Assembly (NCBI RefSeq): GCF_021730305.1 | Contig: NZ_CP032674.1 | Span: 1,907,001-1,971,000 of the forward strand | DNA: 64,000 bases | From: Xanthobacter sp. YC-JY1 | Lineage (GTDB): Bacteria > Pseudomonadota > Alphaproteobacteria > Rhizobiales > Xanthobacteraceae | Direction: 5' to 3' | Part shown: piece by piece, positions 27,713 to 36,533 of the stretch | Layout: each line of letters opens with the position of its first letter | Numbering within the stretch: position 1 is the first letter of the stretch | The notes under the pieces: model-generated | Seen by the model: the letters and a program-made list of their open reading frames with translations, nothing else | Told to the model about the DNA's origin: nothing | Database searches by the model: none | Made by a program: the position numbers and the translations under genes

Positions 27713-28921
27713 ATGCCAGACGCCTATATCTTCGACCATGTGCGGACCCCGCGCGGCCGCGGCAAGCCGGATGGCGCGCTGCATGCGGCAACGCCGGTGC
27801 ATCTCGCCGCCACCGTGCTTTCCGCCTTGCGCGACCGCACCGCCCTCGATACGGCGGCTGTGAGCGACATCGTGATGGGCGTCGTCATGCCCATCGGCGA
27901 GCAGGGCCAGTGCCTGCCGCGCATCGCCGCGCTGCGTGCAGGCTATGACGATGAGGTGGCGGGGGTGCAGATCAACCGCTTCTGCGGCTCCGGGCTGGAA
28001 GCGGTCAACATGGCCTCCGCCAAGGTGATGGCCGGCCAGGCGGACATGGTGATCGGCGGCGGCTGCGAAAGCATGTCGCGCATTCCCATCCTCTCGGACG
28101 GCGGGGCGTGGAGCCAGGACCCGGACGTGGCCTTCGCCACCCGCTTCGTGCCGCAGGGCATCAGCGCCGATCTCATCGCCACCAAATGGGGCTATGACCG
28201 CGCTGCGGTGGATGCCTTCGCCGTGGAGAGCCACCACCGTGCTGCACGGGCGTGGGCGGAAGGCCGCTTCGCCCGCTCCATCGTGCCGGTCACCGACCAT
28301 ATCGGCGAGGTGATGCTGGACCGCGACGAGACGGTGCGGGGCAATTCCAGTGTCGACGATCTCGCCCGCCTCAAGCCCGCCTTCGCGGCCATGGGGGCGG
28401 ACCCCGGCTTCGACGCGATCGCGCGCCTGCGCTATCCCGAAGTCGGCGAGATCGCCCATGTCCACCACGCCGGCAACTCCTCCGGCATCGTGGACGGCGC
28501 GGCGGCCGTGCTCATCGGCACGCGGGAGGCCGGGGCGGCGGCGGGCCTGAGGCCACGCGCGCGCATCCGCGCCTTCGCGGAGATCGGCTCGGAACCCACC
28601 ATCATGCTCACCGCGCCGTCCTTCGCGGCCGAGAAGGCGCTGAAGCGCGCGGGGATGCGGGTCACCGACATCGACCTCTACGAGATCAACGAGGCCTTCG
28701 CCGCCGTGGCGCTGCGCTTCATCGACGCCTTGGGGCTGGACCCCGCGCAGGTGAACGTAAACGGCGGGGCCATCGCCATGGGCCACCCGCTCGGCGCCAC
28801 CGGAGCCATGATCCTCGGCACCGTGCTCGACGAACTGGAGCGAACGGGCAAGGCCACGGCGCTCGCCACCTTGTGCATCGGCGCCGGCATGGGCGTCGCC
28901 ACCATCATCGAACGGGTCTGA
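27713..28921 (+). CDS. Acetyl-CoA acyltransferase (thiolase)
   Basis: A 402-residue thiolase. The nucleophilic Cys lies in [19 protein letters not shown], the HEAF-equivalent loop is [26 protein letters not shown] supplies the catalytic His, and the final catalytic Cys lies in [10 protein letters not shown]. The last step of beta-oxidation releases acetyl-CoA; the reverse condensation is also possible. It follows the ligase after 24 bases and precedes the hydratase by three bases. Confidence 0.92.
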   Translation: MPDAYIFDHVRTPRGRGKPDGALHAATPVHLAATVLSALRDRTALDTAAVSDIVMGVVMPIGEQGQCLPRIAALRAGYDDEVAGVQINRFCGSGLEAVNMASAKVMAGQADMVIGGGCESMSRIPILSDGGAWSQDPDVAFATRFVPQGISADLIATKWGYDRAAVDAFAVESHHRAARAWAEGRFARSIVPVTDHIGEVMLDRDETVRGNSSVDDLARLKPAFAAMGADPGFDAIARLRYPEVGEIAHVHHAGNSSGIVDGAAAVLIGTREAGAAAGLRPRARIRAFAEIGSEPTIMLTAPSFAAEKALKRAGMRVTDIDLYEINEAFAAVALRFIDALGLDPAQVNVNGGAIAMGHPLGATGAMILGTVLDELERTGKATALATLCIGAGMGVATIIERV

Positions 28922-28924
28922 GCC

Positions 28925-29836
28925 ATGCTGCGAACGGAGATCGACGGCGACGGCATCGCCATTCTCGTCCTCGACCAGCCCGGCCGATCGGTGAACACGC
29001 TGGGCTGGGAGCTGGTGGAGGCGCTGGAGGCCGAGGTGGATCGGCTGGCGGCGGACGGCGCCGTCTCCGGCATCATCGTCACCTCGGGAAAGTCGTCCTT
29101 CCTCGCCGGGGCAGATCTCGCGATCATGAACGGCCTCGCGGCGTCAGACGTGACATTGCCGGAGGCGGCGCGCCGCATCGGCCGCATGGGGGCGCTGTTC
29201 CGCCGGCTGGAGACGTGTGGCAAGCCGGTGGTCGCCGCCGCGCCCGGCACGGCGCTGGGCGCGGGGCTGGAGCTGATGCTCGCCTGCCATCACCGGCTCG
29301 TCACTGATAATCCCAAGGGCTTGTTCGGCTTGCCGGAGGTGACGCTCGGCATATTGCCCGGCGCTGGCGGCACCCAGCGCGTGCTGCGGCGCCTGGGCAT
29401 CGCCGCCGCCTTGCCGATCCTGGTGGATGGCCGGCCCATGAGCGCCGCCGAGGCGCAGGCGGCCGGGCTCACCGACGCCATTGTGGCTGCGGAGAATCTC
29501 ATTCCCGCCGCCAAGGCCGCTTTGCGCGAGGGGCGGGTCAGCCCGGTCGCGCCATGGGATGTGAAGGGCTTTCGCCTGCCGGGCATCGCGCCCACCAGCA
29601 CGGCGGCAGGCGATCTCTTCGCCCTTTGGAATGCCCGCGTGCTGGCGCGGACCAGGGGGGAAGACCCCGCGCCGCGCGCCATCCTGTCCTGCGTGTTCGA
29701 GGGCGCGCGCCTGCCCCTGGACAAGGCGCTGAAAGTGGAGCGCGACTATTGCGCTGGCCTCATTCAGAGCCCGCAGGCGCAGGACAAGATCGCCGCCTTC
29801 TTCGCCCGCCAGGCCGCCAAGGCGGCCGCCGTCTGA
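28925..29836 (+). CDS. Enoyl-CoA hydratase/isomerase, FadJ N-terminal type
   Basis: A 303-residue crotonase-fold protein. The oxyanion loop [12 protein letters not shown] and both catalytic Glu regions, [18 protein letters not shown] and [18 protein letters not shown], are conserved. After the crotonase core it keeps about 60 residues that resemble the linker of FadB/FadJ ([21 protein letters not shown]) and then stops, so it looks like the hydratase half of a multifunctional enzyme without the 3-hydroxyacyl-CoA dehydrogenase half. The missing dehydrogenase and an acyl-CoA dehydrogenase must be encoded elsewhere. Confidence 0.87.
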   Translation: MLRTEIDGDGIAILVLDQPGRSVNTLGWELVEALEAEVDRLAADGAVSGIIVTSGKSSFLAGADLAIMNGLAASDVTLPEAARRIGRMGALFRRLETCGKPVVAAAPGTALGAGLELMLACHHRLVTDNPKGLFGLPEVTLGILPGAGGTQRVLRRLGIAAALPILVDGRPMSAAEAQAAGLTDAIVAAENLIPAAKAALREGRVSPVAPWDVKGFRLPGIAPTSTAAGDLFALWNARVLARTRGEDPAPRAILSCVFEGARLPLDKALKVERDYCAGLIQSPQAQDKIAAFFARQAAKAAAV

Positions 29837-29892
29837 GCGGGCTCCCGGATCAAGGACACGCGGCCCTGCCGCACGAGAACAAGGACCATCCC

Positions 29893-30837
29893 ATGCCGCT
29901 TCCCGCCGCCTTCGAGGGCCGCCTCAAGATCCCCGCCGTTTCGGCTCCCATGTTCCTCACGTCCGGCCCGGATCTCGTCGTCGAGGTCTCGCGCTCGGGC
30001 ATGGTCGGCACTTTTCCGGCGCTGAACGCCCGCACCAGCGAGGGTTTTCGCGACTGGGTGCGCGAGATCAAGGGCCGCCTCGCCGAGGTGGAGGATGCGG
30101 CGCCCTTCGGCGTGAACCTCATCGTTCACAAGTCCAACCCGCGCGTGGAGGCGGACCTCGCCATCTGCGTCGAGGAGAAGGTGCCGCTCGTCATCACCTC
30201 GCTCGGGGCGGTGCCCGATCTCGTGAAGGCGGTGCATTCCTATGGCGGCGTCGTCTTCCACGATGTCATCAGCCGCCGCCATGCGGAGAAGGCGGCGGAA
30301 GCCGGCGTGGACGGCATCATCGCCGTCTCAGCCGGCGCGGGCGGCCATGCGGGGCAGATCAGCCCCTTCGCCCTCGTCACCGAGATCCGGCAGGTGTTCG
30401 CCGGCACGATCCTGATGGCCGGAGCCATCAATACCGGCGCGCAAATTCTCGCCGCCCGCGCGGCCGGGGCGGACCTCGCTTATATGGGCACGCGCTTCAT
30501 CGCTACCCGCGAGGCCATGGTGCAGCAGGAGTTCAAGGACATGATCCTGTCCTCCGCAGCTGCCGACATCCTCTACACGCCGGCCATCAGCGGCGTGAAC
30601 GCCAATTTCCTGAAGCCCAGCATCCGCGCCGCCGGGCTGGACCCGGACAATCTCCAGGGCCACGCCAAGCTCGACATGTCCAATGAGGCCAAGGCCTGGA
30701 AGACCGTGTGGTCGGCGGGGCAGGGGGTGGGCGGCATCGCCGATCTGCCGGGCGCCGCCGAATTGTGCGCGCGTCTGCGGGACGAATATCGCGCGGCGCT
30801 CAAGGCGCTTTGCTCGGATGCGTTCGCCGGGGCCTGA
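29893..30837 (+). CDS. Nitronate monooxygenase-family flavoprotein
   Basis: A 314-residue FMN-dependent TIM-barrel protein of the NMO/2-nitropropane dioxygenase family. The N-terminal PAVSAPMFLTSGPDL, the VSAGAGGHAGQISPF loop (His adjacent to the flavin) and AGAINTGAQILAARAAGADLAYMGTRF phosphate-binding region are characteristic. Many members in acyl-CoA operons are not nitronate oxidases and may act as enoyl reductases or thioester-linked oxidases, so a role in processing the imported acid is possible. Start ATG 29893 gives MPLPAAFEGRLKIP. It ends the operon. Confidence 0.8.
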   Translation: MPLPAAFEGRLKIPAVSAPMFLTSGPDLVVEVSRSGMVGTFPALNARTSEGFRDWVREIKGRLAEVEDAAPFGVNLIVHKSNPRVEADLAICVEEKVPLVITSLGAVPDLVKAVHSYGGVVFHDVISRRHAEKAAEAGVDGIIAVSAGAGGHAGQISPFALVTEIRQVFAGTILMAGAINTGAQILAARAAGADLAYMGTRFIATREAMVQQEFKDMILSSAAADILYTPAISGVNANFLKPSIRAAGLDPDNLQGHAKLDMSNEAKAWKTVWSAGQGVGGIADLPGAAELCARLRDEYRAALKALCSDAFAGA

Positions 30838-30940
30838 GCAGCCAAGTGGCGGAATGGGGGCGCGACGGCGCAGGTGATGGACCCGCGCCGACGCCGGGGC
30901 TACGGTCTGGCTCCCGCTTGCTGCCCCTGACGCCTGCCCA

Positions 30941-32104
30941 ATGCCCGTTTCCGGAACGCACCTCGTCGATCCGCCCCATGCCGAGCCTCCGCTGGGGCGC
31001 GTGATGAGTCTCGATGGCCTGCGGGGCTTTGCCTCCTGCACGGTGGCGATCTTCCATTTCTTCTACGCCTTCACGCCTGGCCCCTTCCGCTCCTGGGGCC
31101 GCACGGGTTTCTCGGTCTCCGACACGCCGCTCGCCGTGCTGTGGAACGGGCATTTCTCCGTCGCCGTCTTCTTCGCCTTGAGCGGCTTCGTGCTGGCGGC
31201 CTCGGCGCCGCGCACGCTGAAGGAAGCGCCTCTGTTGATCGGCCTCCGGTACTTCCGCCTCGCTTTGCCGGCGCTCGCCGGTTCGCTGATCGCCTGGTTC
31301 TGGATCACCGGCTTTCCCGATGCAGGCAAGGCGGCGCAGGCGCTCTCAGGCAGTTCGTGGTTCCGCTGGACCCATCAGCCGCCCCTCCCGCCCTTGTGGG
31401 TGGCGGCGTGGGAAGGGGCGGTGGGGGTGTTCGTGCAGAAGGGCCAGCCGCTGTTCGACAATCCGTTATGGACCATGCGCATCGAGCTGACGGGCTCGTT
31501 CCTCATCTATGGCGGCTATGCCCTCATACGCGGCCGTGCGCGGGTGCCGGCGCTGCTGGCCGGGCTCGTTGGTCTTGCGATCGCAGGCAATTTCTCACTC
31601 GCTGCCTTCTGCGGCGGGGCGCTTCTGTTCGAGCTGCGCGGCTGGCTGAGGCCGCTGCCCATGTGGGGCACGCTGCTTGCGCTCCTCGGCCTCGTGCTCG
31701 GCGGTACCTATCCCGGCCATGCGGACGGGCCAGGCCTTGCCGACGCCATCCTCTCCCGCCTCGGCGCCGAGGGATGGCGGGAGGCGGGGGCGCTGCTCGT
31801 CATCATCGCCTTTCTCACCACGCCCTGGCTGCGCGATCTGTTCGAGCGGCCGGCGCTGCAGCATCTCGGCGCGCTCTCCTTCCCGCTTTATCTGGTGCAT
31901 GTGCCGCTCATCGTCGGGCCGGCGGCATGGGCCTTCGTTCATTTCGCGCCTCTGGGCGTGGCAGGGCTCGCGCTCTTGTTCGCGCTCACCGCGCTCGCGA
32001 CGTTCCTCCTCGCCAGCCTGTTTCTGGTGCTGGTGGAGCGGCCGGTGCTGGATGGCCTGCACGCCGTCCGCAAATGGGGCCGGGCGCGGCTGGCCGAGGC
32101 GTGA
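30941..32104 (+). CDS. Acyltransferase 3 (OafA/NodX-like) membrane protein
   Basis: A 387-residue integral membrane acyltransferase with about ten hydrophobic helices. The family's opening motif SLDGLRGFASCTVAIFHFF (LDGLRG and the catalytic-type His) is at residues 23-41. Such enzymes O-acylate cell-surface polysaccharides, lipids or antibiotics using acyl-CoA or membrane donors. It lies 103 bases after the flavoprotein gene and may be its own unit; the target glycan is unknown. The gene ends before a 35-base tandem repeat. Confidence 0.85.
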   Translation: MPVSGTHLVDPPHAEPPLGRVMSLDGLRGFASCTVAIFHFFYAFTPGPFRSWGRTGFSVSDTPLAVLWNGHFSVAVFFALSGFVLAASAPRTLKEAPLLIGLRYFRLALPALAGSLIAWFWITGFPDAGKAAQALSGSSWFRWTHQPPLPPLWVAAWEGAVGVFVQKGQPLFDNPLWTMRIELTGSFLIYGGYALIRGRARVPALLAGLVGLAIAGNFSLAAFCGGALLFELRGWLRPLPMWGTLLALLGLVLGGTYPGHADGPGLADAILSRLGAEGWREAGALLVIIAFLTTPWLRDLFERPALQHLGALSFPLYLVHVPLIVGPAAWAFVHFAPLGVAGLALLFALTALATFLLASLFLVLVERPVLDGLHAVRKWGRARLAEA

Positions 32105-32106
32105 GC

Positions 32107-32172
32107 GCTGCGTTCGCTTAAGTAGCCGCGCGGGCTTGTGCGTTGCCTTCGCTCAGGCGCCGCGCGGGCTTA
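32107..32172. repeat. Imperfect 35-base tandem repeat
   Basis: Two copies of about 31 bases at 32107-32137 and 32142-32172 share the ending GCCGCGCGGGCTT and most of the preceding TTCGCT segment. The second copy runs into the allA stop codon. The short gap between convergent genes and the degenerate copies suggest a local duplication without obvious function. Confidence 0.5.
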
Positions 32173-32643
32173 GAGAGCCACCGCCATCGCCGGAATGGGG
32201 ATCACCTCTTCGTCGTCCGGCCCGTAGTCGCGCCACATGAGGAGTGCGAACGGGGCGGGGGCATCGAGCACGGTCAGCGGGGCGTGCCAGGTGCCCGGCG
32301 CCAGCGTGATGCCCTGTCCCGGCGCGGGCAGGAAGGCTTCCGCCGCCGTGAGGTCCGGCCCGTCCTCGGCCGTGCCCGGTGCCACCACGATCACCCAGCG
32401 CGCGGCCGCCATGGGCACGAAGCTCTGGGAGGTGAAGACGTGCCGCTCGATCACCTCCACCGCCACCGGCTGCGGCACCGGCGAAGCGAGGATGATAGAG
32501 AGGCTGGCGGGCACATCGGGCTTCAGGTTGGCTAGCCCCTTGTCGAAGGAGGTGCGCACGCCCACCGTCTCTGGCACCGCGAACACCTCGCCATAGGGCG
32601 CGAAGGCCGCCGCCGTCAGCGGGCGCGGGACGAGAGGCCTCAC
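32170..32643 (-). CDS. allA: Ureidoglycolate lyase
   Basis: A 157-residue protein of the ureidoglycolate lyase (AllA) family, which splits ureidoglycolate into glyoxylate and urea at the end of allantoin breakdown. The N-terminal PLTAAAFAPYGEVF, the central RHVFTSQSFVPMAAARWVIVV and the cupin-fold segment ITLAPGTWHAPL are characteristic, including the conserved His in GTWH. The start is GTG 32643, overlapping the hydrolase stop in a GTGA arrangement. It is the last gene of the nine-gene operon and gives the strongest hint that the substrate is a ureide. Confidence 0.88.
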   Translation of the reverse strand: MRPLVPRPLTAAAFAPYGEVFAVPETVGVRTSFDKGLANLKPDVPASLSIILASPVPQPVAVEVIERHVFTSQSFVPMAAARWVIVVAPGTAEDGPDLTAAEAFLPAPGQGITLAPGTWHAPLTVLDAPAPFALLMWRDYGPDDEEVIPIPAMAVAL

Positions 32644-33893
32644 GCGCCGCCGCCCGCCACCGCGAGCACCGCGTGCAGCAGCACGTTGGCGCCGGCGGCG
32701 CACTCCTCCGGCTTGGCGGATTCCAGCTCGTTGTGGCTCACGCCATCCTTGCACGGCACGAAGATCATGGCGGTGGGCACCACCGTGGCGAGGTGGAAGC
32801 TGTCATGCCCCGCGCCGGAGACGATGGGCCGGTGCGGCAGGCCGAGCCGGTCGGCGGCGGCGGCGATGGCGCCGGTCATGGCCGGGTCGAAATGGGTGGG
32901 TTCCTTGCGCCAGATGGTGTCGAGGCGGATGTCCACCTTCCGCCGCGCGGCGATCTCCTTGACCTGCGTCTGAAGCGCCTTGTCGAGAGCATCCAGAATG
33001 GCGGCGTCCGGCGTGCGGAACTCGCCGGAAAAGGCGATCTCGCCGGGGATCACATTGCGCGAGGGCCGCGCGATCACCGCCTCGCCGACGCTGCCCACCG
33101 CGTTCGGCCCGTGGGCCTTGGCGAGGCCCTCGATGGCGAGAACGATCTCGGAGAGGGCGGCGAGCGCATCCTTGCGCAGATGCATGGGCGTGGAGCCCGT
33201 ATGGCTCTCGAAGCCGCTGATGCGAGCGTCATACCAGATGATGCCCTGGCCGTGCTCCACCACGCCGATGGGAAGGCCCTCGGCCTCCAGGATCGGCCCC
33301 TGCTCGATGTGCAGTTCGAGGAAGCCGGAGAATTTCCGCGCGCCGACCTCTTCCGGGCCGCGATAGCCGATGGTGTCCAGCGCCGCGCCGACGCTGATGC
33401 CCTCCGCATCGGTGCGGGCGAGGATGTCGGAGACCGGCAGGTCGGCCACATAGCCCGCCGAGCCCATCATGGCCGGGGCGAAGCGGGAGCCTTCCTCGTT
33501 GGTCCAGTTGCAGACGCAGATGGGCGCCTCGGTCTCGATGCCCGCGTCATTGAGCGTGCGCACCACTTCCAGCGCCGCCATCACGCCCAGGATGCCGTCG
33601 AACTTGCCGCCGGTGGGCTGGGTGTCGAGATGCGAGCCGATGCCGAGCGGCGGCCTGGTCATGTCCTTCCCTGGCCGCAAGGCGAACATGTTGCCGAGGC
33701 CGTCCACGCTCACGGTGCAGCCGGCGGCCTCGCAGGCGGCGCGGAACCAGTCGCGCACCTGCCGGTCCTCCTCCGACAGAGTGAGACGGCGCACGCCGCC
33801 CTTGTCGGTGCCACCGAAGCGGGCGGTCTCGATGATGGAGCTCCAGAGGCGGTCGGCGTTAATGGTCAGGTTGGTGGCGGGTGCGGACATCAA
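32640..33893 (-). CDS. M20-family Zn hydrolase (allantoate amidohydrolase/N-carbamoylase type)
   Basis: A 417-residue amidohydrolase of the AllC/HyuC/beta-ureidopropionase group that hydrolyses ureido (N-carbamoyl) groups. The zinc ligands are in GSHLDTQPTGGKFDG and NWTNEEGSRF, with further ligands in HIEQGPILE and the C-terminal His of GVSHNELE; SGAGHDSFHLA is the conserved substrate region. Together with allA downstream it could convert allantoate to ureidoglycolate; N-carbamoyl amino acids are the alternative substrates. Its ATG overlaps the ABC ATPase stop and its stop overlaps the allA start. Confidence 0.87.
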   Translation of the reverse strand: MMSAPATNLTINADRLWSSIIETARFGGTDKGGVRRLTLSEEDRQVRDWFRAACEAAGCTVSVDGLGNMFALRPGKDMTRPPLGIGSHLDTQPTGGKFDGILGVMAALEVVRTLNDAGIETEAPICVCNWTNEEGSRFAPAMMGSAGYVADLPVSDILARTDAEGISVGAALDTIGYRGPEEVGARKFSGFLELHIEQGPILEAEGLPIGVVEHGQGIIWYDARISGFESHTGSTPMHLRKDALAALSEIVLAIEGLAKAHGPNAVGSVGEAVIARPSRNVIPGEIAFSGEFRTPDAAILDALDKALQTQVKEIAARRKVDIRLDTIWRKEPTHFDPAMTGAIAAAADRLGLPHRPIVSGAGHDSFHLATVVPTAMIFVPCKDGVSHNELESAKPEECAAGANVLLHAVLAVAGGGA

Positions 33894-34882
33894 TTCACCG
33901 GAACGGGGGTTTCAGCCAGAACACAGCGCACGTCGCGGCCGGGGCCGAGATGGACGAGCGGCGGCGGCGCAGTGGTGCAGCGCGGCTGCACGAAGGCACA
34001 GCGCGGCGCAAAGGAGCAGGCGACGGGCGCCTTGTCGAGGGAGGGCGGCGTGCCGGGGATGGTCTCCAGCCGAGCCCCGCGCGCCGCCCCATGCACGGTG
34101 GAGGCGAGCAGCCCGCGCGGATAGGGATGCTGCGGCGTGCGGACGATCTCGCCCAGCGTGCCGGTCTCCACGATCTGGCCGGCATACATCACCGCCACCT
34201 TGTCGCAGATCTCGATGGCGACGCCGATGTCGTGGGTGACGAAGATCACCGACATGCCCATCTCCCGCTGCAACTCGCGCAGCAGCAGCAGGATCTGGAT
34301 CTGCACGGTGGCATCGAGCGCGGTGGTGGGCTCGTCCGCCAGCAGGATCTTGGGGCGGCAGGCCAAAGCGAGGGCGATCATGGCGCGCTGGCGCATGCCG
34401 CCGCTCATCTCGTGGGGATAGGCATCCAGCCGGCGCTTTGCCGATGGGATGCGCACCAGCTCCAGCATCTCCAGCGCGCGGGCGGTGGCGTCGCGCTGGC
34501 TCGCGCCCTCGTGGCGCATGACCGATTCCGAAATCTGCCGGCCGATGGTGTAGACCGGATCCAGTGCCAGAGCCGGCTCCTGGAAGATCATGGAGACGGT
34601 GCGCCCGCGGAAGTCGGAGAGCGTGGCGTCGTCCATGGCGAGCACATCCTGCCCCGCCACATGCACGCTGCCGGAGATCACCGAGCGCCGCTTGGGCAGG
34701 AGGCGCATGAGCGCGCGCATGGTGACGCTCTTGCCGGAGCCGGATTCACCCAGCAGCCCGAGCACCTCGCCCTCGCCGAGGGAGAGGGACACGCCGTTCA
34801 CCGCATGGACGGTGCGCTCGCCGGTGAAGCGGATGGTGAGGTCGCGGATGTCGACGAGGGGCGTTGGGACAGCAGCCATCAT
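33890..34882 (-). CDS. Peptide-type ABC transporter ATPase (DppD-like)
   Basis: A 330-residue ATPase of the oligopeptide/nickel importer family. Walker A GESGSGKSV, signature EMSGGMRQRAMIALALA and Walker B ILLADEPTTALD are followed by the Opp/Dpp-type C-terminal extension with cysteines (CSFAPRCAFVQPRC) that in relatives binds an Fe-S cluster or stabilises the subunit. It pairs with the DppF-like ATPase, but unusually the amidase and AtzG-like genes lie between the two. Starts at ATG 34882, overlapping the amidase stop (ATGA). Confidence 0.9.
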   Translation of the reverse strand: MMAAVPTPLVDIRDLTIRFTGERTVHAVNGVSLSLGEGEVLGLLGESGSGKSVTMRALMRLLPKRRSVISGSVHVAGQDVLAMDDATLSDFRGRTVSMIFQEPALALDPVYTIGRQISESVMRHEGASQRDATARALEMLELVRIPSAKRRLDAYPHEMSGGMRQRAMIALALACRPKILLADEPTTALDATVQIQILLLLRELQREMGMSVIFVTHDIGVAIEICDKVAVMYAGQIVETGTLGEIVRTPQHPYPRGLLASTVHGAARGARLETIPGTPPSLDKAPVACSFAPRCAFVQPRCTTAPPPLVHLGPGRDVRCVLAETPVPVN

Positions 34883-36321
34883 GCCTCCTCCGGCATCTGT
34901 TCATGAAAATCGGTTTCGCGCTGGAAGGCTGCGCCGATGCGGATCAGCGTCGCCTCGGCGAACGGCCGGCCGATCACCTGCAGGCCGACGGGAAGTCCCG
35001 TGCCGGTGAAGCCGCAGGGCAGGCTCACGGTCGGCAGGCCGAGATAATTCACCGGGCGGGTGAAGCGGGTGATGCGCTGGATCATCGCCTCCGCGCCCGG
35101 CCCGCCGTCCGTGTCGGTCTCGGCGATGGTGGGGGCGGGCATGGGTGCGGTGGGGGCGAGCACGGCATCCACCTCGGCAACTGCCGCGAGGTGCTCGGCC
35201 AGCGCCGGCCCGCGCCAGCGGAGCGCCTCCAGATAGGTCACGGCGGGTATGGCGAAGCCGTTCTCCAGCCGGGAGCGGATCTGCGGGCCGTAATCCTGCG
35301 GGCGCTCCAGAAGCCACGCCTTGTGACTGGCGGAGGCCTCGCAGTTCAGCACCACCTGCGAGGCGCCGGAGAGCTTCATCTGGTCGGGCAGCGACACGCT
35401 GACGATGCGCGCACCGCCGCGCTTCAGAGTGGCGATCGTCTCGTCCAGCACGCGGGCGACCTCGGGGTCGAGATCGTCCACATAGAAGGCATCGGGGATA
35501 CCGATGGTGAGGCCCTTGAGGCGGCCTTCGGCGGCGGCGAGATAGTCCGGCACCGGGGCGGTGGCGGTGGTGGGATCTAGCGGATCATGCCCGGCCATGA
35601 GGCTGAGCAGGATGGCGCAATCCTCTACCGTGCGGGCCAGCGGGCCGATGGTGTCGAGGGAGAAGGAGAGCGGCATGGCGCCGTAGCGGCTCACGAGCCC
35701 CACAGTGCTCTTCAGCCCCGTGACGCCGCAGAAATGCGCGGGCATACGGATGGAGCCGCCGGTGTCCGAGCCGAGCGCGCCATAAGTGAGCCGCGCCGCC
35801 ACCGCCGCTCCCGAGCCGGAGGAGGAGCCGCCGGTGACATGGGCGGTGTTCCACGGGTTCCGCGCCGCACCGAAATGGGCGTTGTGGCCGGTGGGGCCAT
35901 AGGCGAATTCCACCATGTGCAGCGCGCCGAGCCGCACCGTGCCCGCCGCCTTGATGCGGGCGAGCGCCGTGGAGTTCGTTGTCGCCACCTTCTCCCGCAG
36001 GATCTTCGAGCCGCAGGTGGAGACGTGGCCGTCCTCGTAGAACATGTCCTTGTGGGCGAGGGGCAGCCCGTGCAGCAGACCCTTCACCTCGCCCTGCGCC
36101 AGCGCGGCATCGGCCGCATCGGCGGCGGCCAGCGCCGCTTCGGGTTCGATGGCGATGAAGGCGTTGATGGCGGGCTGGAGCCGCGCGATGCGGGCCAGGC
36201 ACGCCTCGGTTGCTTCGCGGGAGGAGAGCACGCCGGCGCGGATGGCCATGGCGGCTTCCGCCAGCGTCATCAGCGCCGGATCGGCCGGTGCGCCGGCGGA
36301 GGGGCGGAGCGACAGGCTCAT
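34879..36321 (-). CDS. Amidase-signature hydrolase, AtzE-like
   Basis: A 480-residue Ser-Ser-Lys amidase. The catalytic Lys is in LPLAHKDMFYEDG, the cis-Ser in TGGSSSGSGAAVA and the nucleophile in GSDTGGSIRMPAH. The small upstream protein resembles AtzG, the obligate partner of AtzE (1-carboxybiuret amidohydrolase), so the pair is probably an AtzE/AtzG-like complex. In that case the substrate would be a small nitrogen-rich carboxylated amide; other amidase families (GatA-like, mandelamidase-like) remain possible. Both its ends overlap neighbours by four bases. Confidence 0.85.
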   Translation of the reverse strand: MSLSLRPSAGAPADPALMTLAEAAMAIRAGVLSSREATEACLARIARLQPAINAFIAIEPEAALAAADAADAALAQGEVKGLLHGLPLAHKDMFYEDGHVSTCGSKILREKVATTNSTALARIKAAGTVRLGALHMVEFAYGPTGHNAHFGAARNPWNTAHVTGGSSSGSGAAVAARLTYGALGSDTGGSIRMPAHFCGVTGLKSTVGLVSRYGAMPLSFSLDTIGPLARTVEDCAILLSLMAGHDPLDPTTATAPVPDYLAAAEGRLKGLTIGIPDAFYVDDLDPEVARVLDETIATLKRGGARIVSVSLPDQMKLSGASQVVLNCEASASHKAWLLERPQDYGPQIRSRLENGFAIPAVTYLEALRWRGPALAEHLAAVAEVDAVLAPTAPMPAPTIAETDTDGGPGAEAMIQRITRFTRPVNYLGLPTVSLPCGFTGTGLPVGLQVIGRPFAEATLIRIGAAFQRETDFHEQMPEEA

Positions 36322-36533
36322 TGGCCGCCCTCCTTCGGCTCCGCGCAGGGCCGCTGCACCGCGAGGAAGGTCGCCGGCTCCAGATCGAACGGCAGGGTGC
36401 CGGCGATGGCCGAGAAAGCGGCGAGGCCCGGCGAAATGCCGGAAGCGATGCGCGCCGCATCACTGGCGGGAAGATCGAGGCCGGCGGCGCGGATGATGGC
36501 GGCGGCGTCTTCAGACGAAAGATGCTGGCTCAT
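36318..36533 (-). CDS. AtzG-like (DUF4089) small amidase partner
   Basis: A 71-residue protein overlapping the amidase start by four bases and the dppF-like stop by four bases. It has a helix-forming N-terminus (SSEDAAAIIRAAGLDLP), a second helix, and then LPFDLEPATFLAVQRP, like the GatC-type C-terminal arm of AtzG that wraps the amidase. The gene order (small protein, then amidase) is that of atzG-atzE. The similarity is by pattern only and the sequence is short, so the assignment is probable, not certain. Confidence 0.65.
   Translation of the reverse strand: MSQHLSSEDAAAIIRAAGLDLPASDAARIASGISPGLAAFSAIAGTLPFDLEPATFLAVQRPCAEPKEGGQ

Noticed and set aside
25835-28786. A 983-codon minus-strand frame across the ligase and thiolase genes
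   Set aside because: It is a shadow of well-supported plus-strand genes with full catalytic motifs; the antisense product has no recognisable fold.
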